DNA of 64,000 nt. It comes from Actinoplanes siamensis. GTDB lineage: Bacteria > Actinomycetota > Actinomycetes > Mycobacteriales > Micromonosporaceae. This document shows, piece after piece, positions 33,418 to 41,986 of the stretch. Under the pieces are notes generated by a model. It was given only the letters and a program-made list of their open reading frames with translations. It searched no databases and had not been told where the DNA came from. Both the position numbers and the translations under genes were made by a program. How positions within the stretch are numbered: position 1 is the stretch's first letter; every line of letters starts with the position of its first letter. The stretch covers positions 1-64,000 of the forward strand of contig NZ_BOMW01000012.1 of assembly GCF_016862395.1 (NCBI RefSeq). Reading direction: 5' to 3'.

Positions 33418-34013
33418 CGGTCCTCTCCTTTCTCCGGGACGCCGTCGATGCGCGGCAGGGCGGACACGTACACGGCGACGGACCGCGTGTCGGGCCGGGG
33501 ATCGTCCAGGCCGGCCCGCCGGTACCGCTCGATCACCTCCTCGATCTCGCGCATCATGGCCTGCGTCTGCTCCGAGCCGAGCCGGAGCATGTAGTCGGAG
33601 ATCTCCGTGGTGTCCTGCCAGGCCGCCGATTCCCCGGGCAGCGCGCGGCGCCAGTTCTCCGCGAGCTCGGCGAAACGGCTGACCTGCTGGGCCTGCAGCC
33701 ACTCGGCGGCCGCGGTGGCCTCCGGGTCGCCCTCGTAGTAACTGCGCCGGAAGCTGGACATGTCGTGCGCCGCCCGCCACCAGCGCTGCCGCCCCGAGCC
33801 GGCCCGCTGTTGTTCGACGACCAGTCCCGCCTCGGCGAGCTGCCGCAGGTGATAGCTGGTCGCGCCGGTGTTGGTGCCCAGGTCGGCGGCGAGCCTGGTG
33901 GCCGTGGCCGGACCGCTGAGACGCAGCTGGCCGAGCAGCCGCAGCCGCAATGGCTGGGCGAGCGCGCGGATCTGCGCGTTGTTGAGGTGTACCTGCCTGA
34001 GATCGTCCGCCAT
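33414..34013 (-). CDS. ArsR-type winged-helix transcriptional regulator
   Basis: The 199-residue protein has an N-terminal winged helix: AQIRALAQPLRLRLLGQLRL, then ATRLAADLGTNTGATSYHLRQLAEAGLVVEQ (recognition helix) and a wing with RWWRAA. The C-terminal half is helical and polar, with no metal-binding ELCVCDL-type motif, so it probably senses something other than metals. ATG 34013 is placed seven bases after a -10 element, so the mRNA is probably leaderless. It precedes the MFS gene by a GTGA overlap and is likely its autoregulated repressor. Confidence 0.88.
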   Translation of the reverse strand: MADDLRQVHLNNAQIRALAQPLRLRLLGQLRLSGPATATRLAADLGTNTGATSYHLRQLAEAGLVVEQQRAGSGRQRWWRAAHDMSSFRRSYYEGDPEATAAAEWLQAQQVSRFAELAENWRRALPGESAAWQDTTEISDYMLRLGSEQTQAMMREIEEVIERYRRAGLDDPRPDTRSVAVYVSALPRIDGVPEKGEDR

Positions 34014-34019
34014 GCATAC

Positions 34020-34059
34020 ACAGTATCCGTGCACAGAAATTGTGCAAAGATATTGTGCA
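34020..34059 (-). promoter_or_regulatory. Leaderless promoter and operator of the arsR-MFS operon
   Basis: On the minus strand TTGCAC (34042-34047) and TACTGT (34020-34025) are spaced by 16 bp, and the ATG at 34013 begins seven bases after the -10, with no Shine-Dalgarno. Between and over them lies TGCACA-N5-TGTGCA (34030-34046), a perfect inverted repeat, with another TTGTGCA half-site at 34053-34059. It is a good autorepression operator. Confidence 0.6.
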
Positions 34060-34138
34060 TGGTCGGCACGGATCCCCACCGACCTGGACTTCACCGGGGG
34101 TTGAAATAAACAAAGGTTGAGGTTGCAGGCTTGTGAAC

Positions 34139-35371
34139 ATGGGAAACGACACGCTTGACGAAGCACTCCTCCGCCTTCACCGAACCGGTCCGGAGTTCGA
34201 CGGCTGGCTCTCCAACCACGGGCCGATGGCCACCGAGGCACTGGTCCGCAACGGGCACGCGGACGACGTGCCCCGGTGGGTCGACGGTTACCTGGACCGC
34301 CTCGAAGAAGTGCCGCGCGGCATCGCGCCGATCGCCGCCGACCAGTGGCGCGAATCGCTCGGGGACGCCCGGCGCACCGGGGACTGGCTGGTCTTCTTCG
34401 ACCGGGAGACGCGGTCGGCGCCGTGGCGGGAGGTGCTCGCGCGGTGGTGGCCGCGGCTGCTGCCGGGAATCGCCGCCGGGGCGACGCACGGGGTGATCCG
34501 GGTCGGTCATGCGGTGCGGGTGCTGCTGGAGGAGGAGACCCCGGCACGGGTGGCCGAGCTGGGGCAGGGACTCGCGTACTGGGCGGCACGCTGGCAGCCG
34601 ATCGCGCCGGCCGGGCGCGGGCCGTACCCCAGCGCCGACCCGCGGCACGCCCTGGACGCCGTCCCACGCGTGCCGGATCAGCGGGCGGGCGTCCGCGACC
34701 GGCTCGCTCAACTCGCCGACCTGTCCGCCTGGCCGCAAGCGGCCGGCGCGGTGCCCGCCGAGAATCTCCCAGCGGCCGACCAGCTCCGCGCGATTGTCGC
34801 GGCCGCTGCTCGGAGACACCTCGATTACGGGTACGGCAGCCCGGTCATGCTGGTCCACGCCACCACCGCACCCGCGGCGGTCCTACGCGCCCTCCCCGCG
34901 CTGCCGCCCGCACTGGCGGCCCCGAGCGTCGCCGCCGCGTGGGCCGCGACCGCCGCCATCACCGCGGCCTACTCCCCGGCCACCCCGGACCCGGCCCACT
35001 CCCCGGACGCCGGCCCCCGGCAGGCGCCGACCAGGTCCGGCTCATCCAACGTCGGCCCCGGGCAAGCGCCGATTAAGCCCGGCTCACCCGGCCCCGGCCT
35101 CCGGCAAGCGCCGACCAAGCCCGGCTCACCCGGCCCCTGGGAGGCGCGGAACGCGCCCGGCCGGCCCGCCGGCCCCTCGTCATCCTCCGACCCCGACAGG
35201 GACTCCGCCCCGGCGCTCGACCCCGGCGAGGTCTTCGAGCGCGCCGTGTTCTCGGGCGACGAGCACGCCATCAAGTTCGCGGACGCCGCCGTCGAGTCGT
35301 GGCGCCTCAACGGCGATCCCGTCCTGTTGCGGGCGGCCGTGCACGCGACGGACCTGATCGGGCCCGTCTGA
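34139..35371 (+). CDS. Questin oxidase-like protein (DUF4243) with a repeat-containing insert
   Basis: The protein resembles the questin oxidase-like family, named after a fungal Baeyer-Villiger enzyme; bacterial members are uncharacterised. Family-like segments are DTLDEALLRLHRTGPEFDGW, LSNHGPMATEALV, DDVPRWVDGYLDRLEEVP, GATHGVIRVGHAVR, YWAARWQ and, at the C-terminus, FERAVFSGDEHAIKFADAAV with HATDLIGP. Between residues about 285 and 355 a Pro/Gly/Ser-rich linker with 14-residue repeats (GPGQAPIKPGSPG type) is inserted. ATG 34139 gives the family-like start MGNDTLDE; a GTG two codons earlier (34133) is also open. It is divergent from the arsR-MFS operon. Confidence 0.75.
   Translation: MGNDTLDEALLRLHRTGPEFDGWLSNHGPMATEALVRNGHADDVPRWVDGYLDRLEEVPRGIAPIAADQWRESLGDARRTGDWLVFFDRETRSAPWREVLARWWPRLLPGIAAGATHGVIRVGHAVRVLLEEETPARVAELGQGLAYWAARWQPIAPAGRGPYPSADPRHALDAVPRVPDQRAGVRDRLAQLADLSAWPQAAGAVPAENLPAADQLRAIVAAAARRHLDYGYGSPVMLVHATTAPAAVLRALPALPPALAAPSVAAAWAATAAITAAYSPATPDPAHSPDAGPRQAPTRSGSSNVGPGQAPIKPGSPGPGLRQAPTKPGSPGPWEARNAPGRPAGPSSSSDPDRDSAPALDPGEVFERAVFSGDEHAIKFADAAVESWRLNGDPVLLRAAVHATDLIGPV
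35009..35140 (+). repeat. Three 42-bp coding repeats in the questin-oxidase-like gene
   Basis: Three units of 42 bp encode GPRQAPTRSGSSN, GPGQAPIKPGSPG and GLRQAPTKPGSPG variants, ending in a partial fourth copy (GPWEARNAPG). The repeat expands a linker between two conserved parts of the protein. Confidence 0.75.
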
Positions 35372-35407
35372 TCTCCCGGACCGCCCACCACGGCCGGCGG
35401 TCGCCGG

Positions 35408-35441
35408 GCGGCCTCGCGCCGGGACCACGGCGCGAGACCGC
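35408..35441. terminator. Hairpin between convergent genes
   Basis: GCGGCCTCGCGCC (35408-35420) pairs with GGCGCGAGACCGC (35429-35441) with one mismatch and an 8-nt loop. It lies 37 bp after the questin-oxidase-like stop and can serve both strands, though no T tract follows. Confidence 0.55.
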
Positions 35442-35502
35442 CACGGGACGGGACTGCTGCGCCTGTCGAGTTTCTCAGCTCGGACGAAATCAGGCTTTTG
35501 GA

Positions 35503-35991
35503 TCAGTCGGCCAGCTTGAAGAGCAGCACCGTCTCCCATTTGTGCATGTCTGGTTGTTCGGCGGGGTTGGTCATCAGGATCTCCAGGCGGGCAGTCCACC
35601 TCTCACCGGTCGGTGTCGGCGTCATGTCCCAGGTGAGGCCCTTGCGCTGGGCCCAGTCGAGCAGCCGCGCGGTGATCACCATCAACTGGTCGGGGTGACC
35701 GACGTGGCTGACCGTGGCATACCGGCCGGCGGGCAGCGTGTCCATGAAGTCCGGTGGCTCGACCGCGACCCGGCCGGAGACCGGGATGCCTGCCTCGACG
35801 ACCATCTCCGCCGCCATGTCGATCATGCGGTAGCGGAAGAACGGCGCCCCGGTCACCTGGATCCCCCGCTGCGCGAGGCCGGAGAACATGGTGGGCAGGT
35901 GGTCGGCGACGCGCGCGAACTCGGTCATGGTGATCGATTCGCGACGGCCGACGTACAGCTGCTCGGCGCATTGGACGATGGTCGGCTCCAC
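35503..35991 (-). CDS. GyrI-like / effector-binding domain protein
   Basis: A 162-residue protein starts at GTG 35991. It resembles the stand-alone AraC-effector-binding (GyrI-like, SOUL/HEBP-fold) domain: EPTIVQCAEQLYVGRRESIT at the start, GAPFFRYRMIDMAAEMVVEAGIPV in the middle with the conserved pattern of these domains, LPAGRYATVSHVGHPDQL, and a C-terminal LEILMTNPAEQPDMHKWET. No DNA-binding domain is present, so it is probably a small-molecule binder or drug-sequestering protein. It stands alone between a convergent gene and aspS. Confidence 0.78.
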   Translation of the reverse strand: MEPTIVQCAEQLYVGRRESITMTEFARVADHLPTMFSGLAQRGIQVTGAPFFRYRMIDMAAEMVVEAGIPVSGRVAVEPPDFMDTLPAGRYATVSHVGHPDQLMVITARLLDWAQRKGLTWDMTPTPTGERWTARLEILMTNPAEQPDMHKWETVLLFKLAD

Positions 35992-36074
35992 GCGGACCAG
36001 TCTCACAGGATCGGCGCGTCCCCGCACGCCCGCCTCACCGCACCTGTGGACAACCGCCGCCTGTGGACAACGAA

Positions 36075-36114
36075 CGGCCCCGGCCCGGGATCGTGGGATC
36101 CTGGACCGGGGCCG
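36075..36114 (-). terminator. aspS terminator hairpin
   Basis: CGGCCCCGG (36075-36083) pairs with CCGGGGCCG (36106-36114); an inner GGATC/GATCC pairing can extend it. It starts 10 bp after the aspS stop. No U tract is visible. Confidence 0.55.
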
Positions 36115-36123
36115 CTTCGGACG

Positions 36124-37926
<1,803 letters not shown>

Positions 37927-38237
37927 GGAAACGTCTCCTTATCGAGTTTCGCGGGGCGCACCCGACATTCTGTCAGGAGCGCCCCGCGCCGCGTGTCACG
38001 GGCCGGTTCACCGCCTCTTTCACCGGCTCGTGTTCCCGGTCGCCGGGCGGCTCCCGATCAGGTCCCGGCCGTTCTCCGGCGGATCACAGCTGATCGCCGG
38101 GCGGCTTGCGCTCTCACTTCGGCGGCCTTGCGGTCATCGTGGGCCGGTTCGCTCGCGGCCGAACCGCTCACCGGACAGCCGTTCCTCAAGGACCCCCGGC
38201 CGAATCGCTCACCCGCCGGCACATCCCCTGACCGCTT
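37927..38237. other. Intergenic region upstream of aspS, with a hairpin
   Basis: The 311 bp hold no supported gene. CGCGGGGCGC (37950-37959) and GCGCCCCGCG (37979-37988) form a perfect 10-bp stem enclosing a smaller GACA-TTCT-TGTC stem, located 23 bp before the aspS start on the minus strand. A 13-base direct repeat TCGCCGGGCGGCT occurs at 38040-38052 and 38094-38106. I find no T-box specifier or terminator U run. Confidence 0.5.
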
Positions 38238-39677
38238 CTACTCGGCGAACAACCAGGAAGTCGCGCGCAGGCCGGCGGTGCCGGTCACTCCGACGTCGGT
38301 GATCTCCACGAGAACCAGCTTGGCCGGCTCGGCCGCGGTCAGCACACACAGCGCGGCGCCCTTCTTGACCGCCACCTCGGCCCCCGGGCCGAGCGGTCCG
38401 GTGCGGATCGCCCGCAGGCAGCCCTCGGCGTCCAGGTTCGCGTTGGGCGCGCTGCTGCCGGCGGTGGCGCCGGCCGCGAGGGAGAGCCGGGCCGGCACGG
38501 CGCCGCACTTGCTGTCGTACCGCAGGTCGGCGACCTGCCCGGAAACCCCGGCGCGAGGTTCGTCGAGGTCGAGGTAGACCAGCGCGGAGCAGCCGATGCG
38601 GATGTCCAGGGCTTCTTTGGCGTACGTCACGGGCCGCCCCGCGTCCGCCTCGGCGGGCCGCGATGGCGGAGTGCTCCGGAGCCGGTAGAGCAGGAAGCCG
38701 GCGACCCCTGACGCGCCGAGCGCCAACAGACTGATGACCAGCGCCGTCAGGGCAAGCTTGCGCCCATGCGGCTTGCGGGCCCGGGCACTGTCACGCTCCC
38801 GCCGGTCCGGTTCCCGGGAGAAGGCGCCCGTCGGGGCATCCGCCGGTGCGTCGCTCACCGAAGCGGGCAGGTCGACGGGCGACGAGGCAGTCACGGACGC
38901 CGGAGCACCCGTCGAAGGTGAGGCCACGGACGCCGGTGTGCCGGTAGCCGGCACACCCGCAGGCGCGGGCACACCCGCAGCCGTGCTCTCCGGCGGCACA
39001 TCTGCGGCTGAAGGTGTCCGTACAGAGGGCCCACCCGCGGCCGCAGGCGTCTGCGCCGGCCGCATACCCGCGGCCGCGGGCGTGCCCACTGGTCGTGGCA
39101 CGCTGCCCGGCGGCGGCACGGCCGACGGCGGCACTTCCACGGAAGGCGGCGGGTTCACGGGCACGGGCACGCTCGCCCCCGGCTGGTCCACGACCGGCCG
39201 GGGCTCACCCGGTTCATCGCCAACCCGCTGCGGCACCGGAACCTGATGCCGCACAAGCCGCGGCACCGGCGGCCGACCCGCCGCCGGTTGACCCGCCCGA
39301 TCCCGCGGGGGCTGCTCACCCCGCGCCGCCGCAGCCTGCCCCGCCGGATGCCGTCCGGCCTGTTCCGGCCGATCCGGCCTCTGCGAGCCCGCATGAACCC
39401 CGAGCACCGCCTCGACGTCCGGAGAACTCCGCGCCCCCGCGGCAACCGGCGCCTTCCCAGCGAACCGGTCCCCCACGCCAACCCGTCGCTGCGAGATGAA
39501 CCGTGTCCCCGGAGTTGTCCGCCCCTCCGGCCCAGCCGACGCCTCCGGAACCACCGGAGGATCCTCAGCCCGCCCCGCCCCGCCCCGCGAATCCACGGAC
39601 CCAGCCCGGCCGGCTTGATCACCCTGTCCGCGGCGACTGGCATGAGCGTCGTAGCTGGCTGCACGAAATACCGGCAT
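38238..39677 (-). CDS. Pro-rich single-pass membrane protein with extracytoplasmic domain
   Basis: The 479-residue product starts at ATG 39677 with GGAG six bases upstream. Residues about 1-300 are Pro, Ala, Ser and Arg-rich and probably disordered in the cytoplasm. A basic stretch RKPHGRK precedes a membrane helix at about 308-331 (ALTALVISLLALGASGVAGFLL). The last 140 residues form an extracytoplasmic domain with four cysteines (IGCSALVYLDLDE, SKCGAVPARL, EGCLRAIRTG, ALCVLTAAEP), compatible with two disulfides. I do not recognise the family. The layout copies the giant protein at 25807-30009 and the kinases in this window. Confidence 0.7.
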   Translation of the reverse strand: MPVFRAASYDAHASRRGQGDQAGRAGSVDSRGGAGRAEDPPVVPEASAGPEGRTTPGTRFISQRRVGVGDRFAGKAPVAAGARSSPDVEAVLGVHAGSQRPDRPEQAGRHPAGQAAAARGEQPPRDRAGQPAAGRPPVPRLVRHQVPVPQRVGDEPGEPRPVVDQPGASVPVPVNPPPSVEVPPSAVPPPGSVPRPVGTPAAAGMRPAQTPAAAGGPSVRTPSAADVPPESTAAGVPAPAGVPATGTPASVASPSTGAPASVTASSPVDLPASVSDAPADAPTGAFSREPDRRERDSARARKPHGRKLALTALVISLLALGASGVAGFLLYRLRSTPPSRPAEADAGRPVTYAKEALDIRIGCSALVYLDLDEPRAGVSGQVADLRYDSKCGAVPARLSLAAGATAGSSAPNANLDAEGCLRAIRTGPLGPGAEVAVKKGAALCVLTAAEPAKLVLVEITDVGVTGTAGLRATSWLFAE

Positions 39678-39774
39678 ACAGGGCTCCGATGGCGAAGTAG
39701 GTAGAAACCTCCTCTGAAACCTAAAGACCCATGATCGCCAAGCAACATCCCCCGGCAAGGCGATTCACCCTCAC

Positions 39775-40119
39775 TCATCGAAACTCGCGAACCACCTCGA
39801 TCAGCCCGACGATGTGGTCGTTGAACTCCTCCAACTCCTCAGCCGGCACCCACAGCTCGAGAATCGTGTCCCCGCCCGCCTGCCGCACCGGGTACCGGGC
39901 CGCGAACGCCGCGTCCACCTCGAACCGCGTCACGAACCCGGCCCCCGAGGCGGGCACGTTCCAGTCCCGAGCGATCCGCACCGCGTAGTCCTCGTTCAGC
40001 ACCGGATAGAAGATCGGCTGATCCGGCAGCCTCGGCGGCCACCGCCGCCACCCCGACGCCCGCACCAGGTCGAGCTCCGTCGGCCCGGTAGGCCGCCAGA
40101 GTGTCATCGTCTCCGTCAT
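39775..40119 (-). CDS. Conserved hypothetical protein (often misnamed ADP-ribosylation/crystallin J1)
   Basis: A 114-residue soluble protein starts at ATG 40119; an ATG at 40107 is also possible. It begins TLWRPTGPTELDLVRASGWR and contains RLPDQPIFYPVLNEDYAVRI, RDWNVPASGAGFVTRFEVD and ELWVPAEELEEFNDHIVG. I recall close homologues across bacteria and fungi annotated as ADP-ribosylation/crystallin J1, a label with no clear experimental basis. No catalytic motif is evident. It appears to be a single gene. Confidence 0.75.
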   Translation of the reverse strand: MTETMTLWRPTGPTELDLVRASGWRRWPPRLPDQPIFYPVLNEDYAVRIARDWNVPASGAGFVTRFEVDAAFAARYPVRQAGGDTILELWVPAEELEEFNDHIVGLIEVVREFR

Positions 40120-40422
40120 GCCGCGGAGTCTTCCAACATCAACTCGTCCCGTCGTCCTGTTTTCATCCCGTCCCGCTCCCCGGTCAAACGAACGTCCCGC
40201 CCCGCTCCAGATCCGGGAGCGGAGGCGGTCTCCGTGGCGGTCGGCGCTCTCGCCAGGCTCCTGCCCCGATATCAGCGCGCCGTGGCGGATCACGCCCGCC
40301 TGCTCATCGAACCGGACTCCCACCGAACCGGAACCGGCCTCGCCCCCTCCGGAGTCAGCAGGTCGAACCGCCAGTCGTTGCAGCGGATCGAACCTCCCCG
40401 CGGAAACTCGAGATCTACCGGA
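40120..40422. other. Gene-free stretch with an orphan open fragment
   Basis: No supported gene. A short minus-strand frame at about 40290-40425 encodes LEFPRGGSIRCNDWRFDLL and ends in TGA, with no plausible start. It might be the tail of a lost gene, but I cannot name it. Confidence 0.3.
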
Positions 40423-41613
40423 TCAGAAGTACGTGTGCAGCACGTCCACCACGCGCCGCTCCTCGTCCACCACCGGGATGTCGCGCCATTTGTCGAACGC
40501 GGTACACGGGTGCGAGATCCCGAACCGGATCAGATCCCCGGGTACGACCGCGACCCCGTCGGCCACCTCCAGATACGTGTGGTGGTCGTTGAGCCGGGTC
40601 ACCCGCAGCCCTTCGGCCACCGAGCCGGCCCCGTCGGCCCGCCGCACCTCCAGCGGCACCGGCAGCCCCTCGTCGAACGGCGCGTCCCGCTTGCCCATCC
40701 CGGCCAGTGCCAGCCCCGGCTCCGGGACGGACAGCACCTGCGCCCAGATCTCCAGAGCCGCCGCCAGCGGTCCCTCCCCGGGCACCCGCACGAACGGCGT
40801 CCGCTCCCGGTAGAACCCGTCGTCGTGGGTGACCGAGGCCCCGCTGCGCAGGATCAACCCGGCCCGCGTGCTCAGCCCGGCGAGGCGATCCGCGACCCGG
40901 TCGAACCAGGCACTGCCGCCGGCCGAGACCAGTGGCCGTTCCGGCAGCAGCCCGGCGCTCCGGAGCCTCTCGAAGCCCTCGACCAGCCGGTCCAGATACG
41001 CGTCGACCTCGGGCTGATCACCGAGCTGTCCCTCGTATCCGGTGACGCCGGCAAGCTCGGCCCCTGGCGCGTCGGCGACCGCACGGGCGAGCTCTTCCAG
41101 TTCGTCGAGCGTGCGCACCCCGGTGCGCCCGCCGGGATGCCCCAGCTCGACGAAGACCCGGGCGCGTCCGGCCCCGGACGCCGCCCGCACCCCGGCCGCC
41201 GAGTCGACCTGGAAGTAGACCTCCCACCCGGCGGCGCTCTCGGCGGCCAGCCAGCGCAGCGCGGTGGGATCCAGCACCTGGTTCGCGATCAGGACCCGCG
41301 GCACGCCGAGTCGCCGCAGCACCAGGGCCTGGTTGGCGGTCGCGACGGTCAGCCCCCAGGCGCCGGCCCGCAACTGCGCCTCGATGAGGCCGGGCGCCAT
41401 GGTCGTCTTGGCGTGCGGGGCGAAGTCGAACCCGTGCCGCCGGCAGTAGGCCGCCATGGTCGCGATGTTCGCCTCGACCGCCGGGCGGCGCACCACCAGC
41501 AGCGGCCAGGTGAAGCCGCCGCCGAAGATGCTGGGCCGTTCCGCCGCGAGGTGCTCCGGCGTCCGGTGGCCCTCAGGAATCCAGAATCCCTTGCTCCGCC
41601 AGTCGATCGTCAT
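40423..41613 (-). CDS. D-threonine aldolase / D-serine dehydratase-like PLP enzyme
   Basis: The 396-residue protein is a fold-type III (alanine-racemase-like) PLP enzyme of the D-threonine aldolase / eukaryotic-type D-serine dehydratase family. It has an N-terminal barrel with the PLP lysine in FAPHAKTTMAPGL (Lys69), VELGHPGGRTGVRT, GVTGYEGQLG and VSAGGSAWFD. The C-terminal metal site has NDHHTYLEV and GISHPCTAFDKWRDIPVVD. The reaction could be D-serine or D-threonine-type cleavage or dehydration. ATG 41613 has GAGGGA upstream. It follows the GH20 gene in the same direction after a 373-bp gap with repeats. Confidence 0.86.
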   Translation of the reverse strand: MTIDWRSKGFWIPEGHRTPEHLAAERPSIFGGGFTWPLLVVRRPAVEANIATMAAYCRRHGFDFAPHAKTTMAPGLIEAQLRAGAWGLTVATANQALVLRRLGVPRVLIANQVLDPTALRWLAAESAAGWEVYFQVDSAAGVRAASGAGRARVFVELGHPGGRTGVRTLDELEELARAVADAPGAELAGVTGYEGQLGDQPEVDAYLDRLVEGFERLRSAGLLPERPLVSAGGSAWFDRVADRLAGLSTRAGLILRSGASVTHDDGFYRERTPFVRVPGEGPLAAALEIWAQVLSVPEPGLALAGMGKRDAPFDEGLPVPLEVRRADGAGSVAEGLRVTRLNDHHTYLEVADGVAVVPGDLIRFGISHPCTAFDKWRDIPVVDEERRVVDVLHTYF

Positions 41614-41986
41614 CTCGGGTGTCCCTCGCTTCCGGTCTGGTCGCCGACTGCCCGACCGCACGCGCGGTGCGGATCGCTGTCGCGGACGAGGTCGCTCGCC
41701 AGCCCTGCCACGCGGACCGGCGCGCCGCGATGCCGCCGCCGCGCGAAGTGCTTCCCCAGCTGCCGCGCGACCCGCTCGCCGCAGTCGCCACATCGCACGA
41801 ACTGCTTCCCTCGCTGCCCCACGACCCGCTCGCCGCAGTCGCCAGGACGCGCGAACTGCTCAGCCTCATGCGGCGCGACCGGAATGCTCCCCGTGACGCC
41901 GGTCGTGGCACGCTGCCGCTGGAGCAACCCCCGCCGGGTCTGCGGGCACACCGTCTCACGGCGTCCGCTGTCGCGGCCGAGGGTGA
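41614..41986. other. Gene-free stretch between GH20 and the PLP enzyme
   Basis: The 373 bp hold frames open on both strands but none has a family match or credible start. The only structure is a 54-bp tandem repeat in the centre, described separately. Confidence 0.4.
41745..41884. repeat. Tandem 54-bp repeat, about 2.6 copies
   Basis: Copies begin at 41745 (GAAGTGCTTCCC), 41799 (GAACTGCTTCCC) and 41853 (GAACTGCTCAGC), each sharing CGACCCGCTCGCCGCAGTCG in the centre where complete. On the minus strand the units translate to CGDCGERV-type patterns that mimic a zinc ribbon, but no gene is supported. Confidence 0.75.

Noticed and set aside
37927..38237. T-box riboswitch before aspS
   Set aside because: No T-box sequence, specifier loop or terminator/antiterminator pair is visible; only a simple nested hairpin.
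40120..40422. A gene starting in the orphan frame with LEFPRGGSIRCNDW
   Set aside because: No start codon or ribosome site, under 50 codons, and no family I can name; recorded only as an intergenic fragment.
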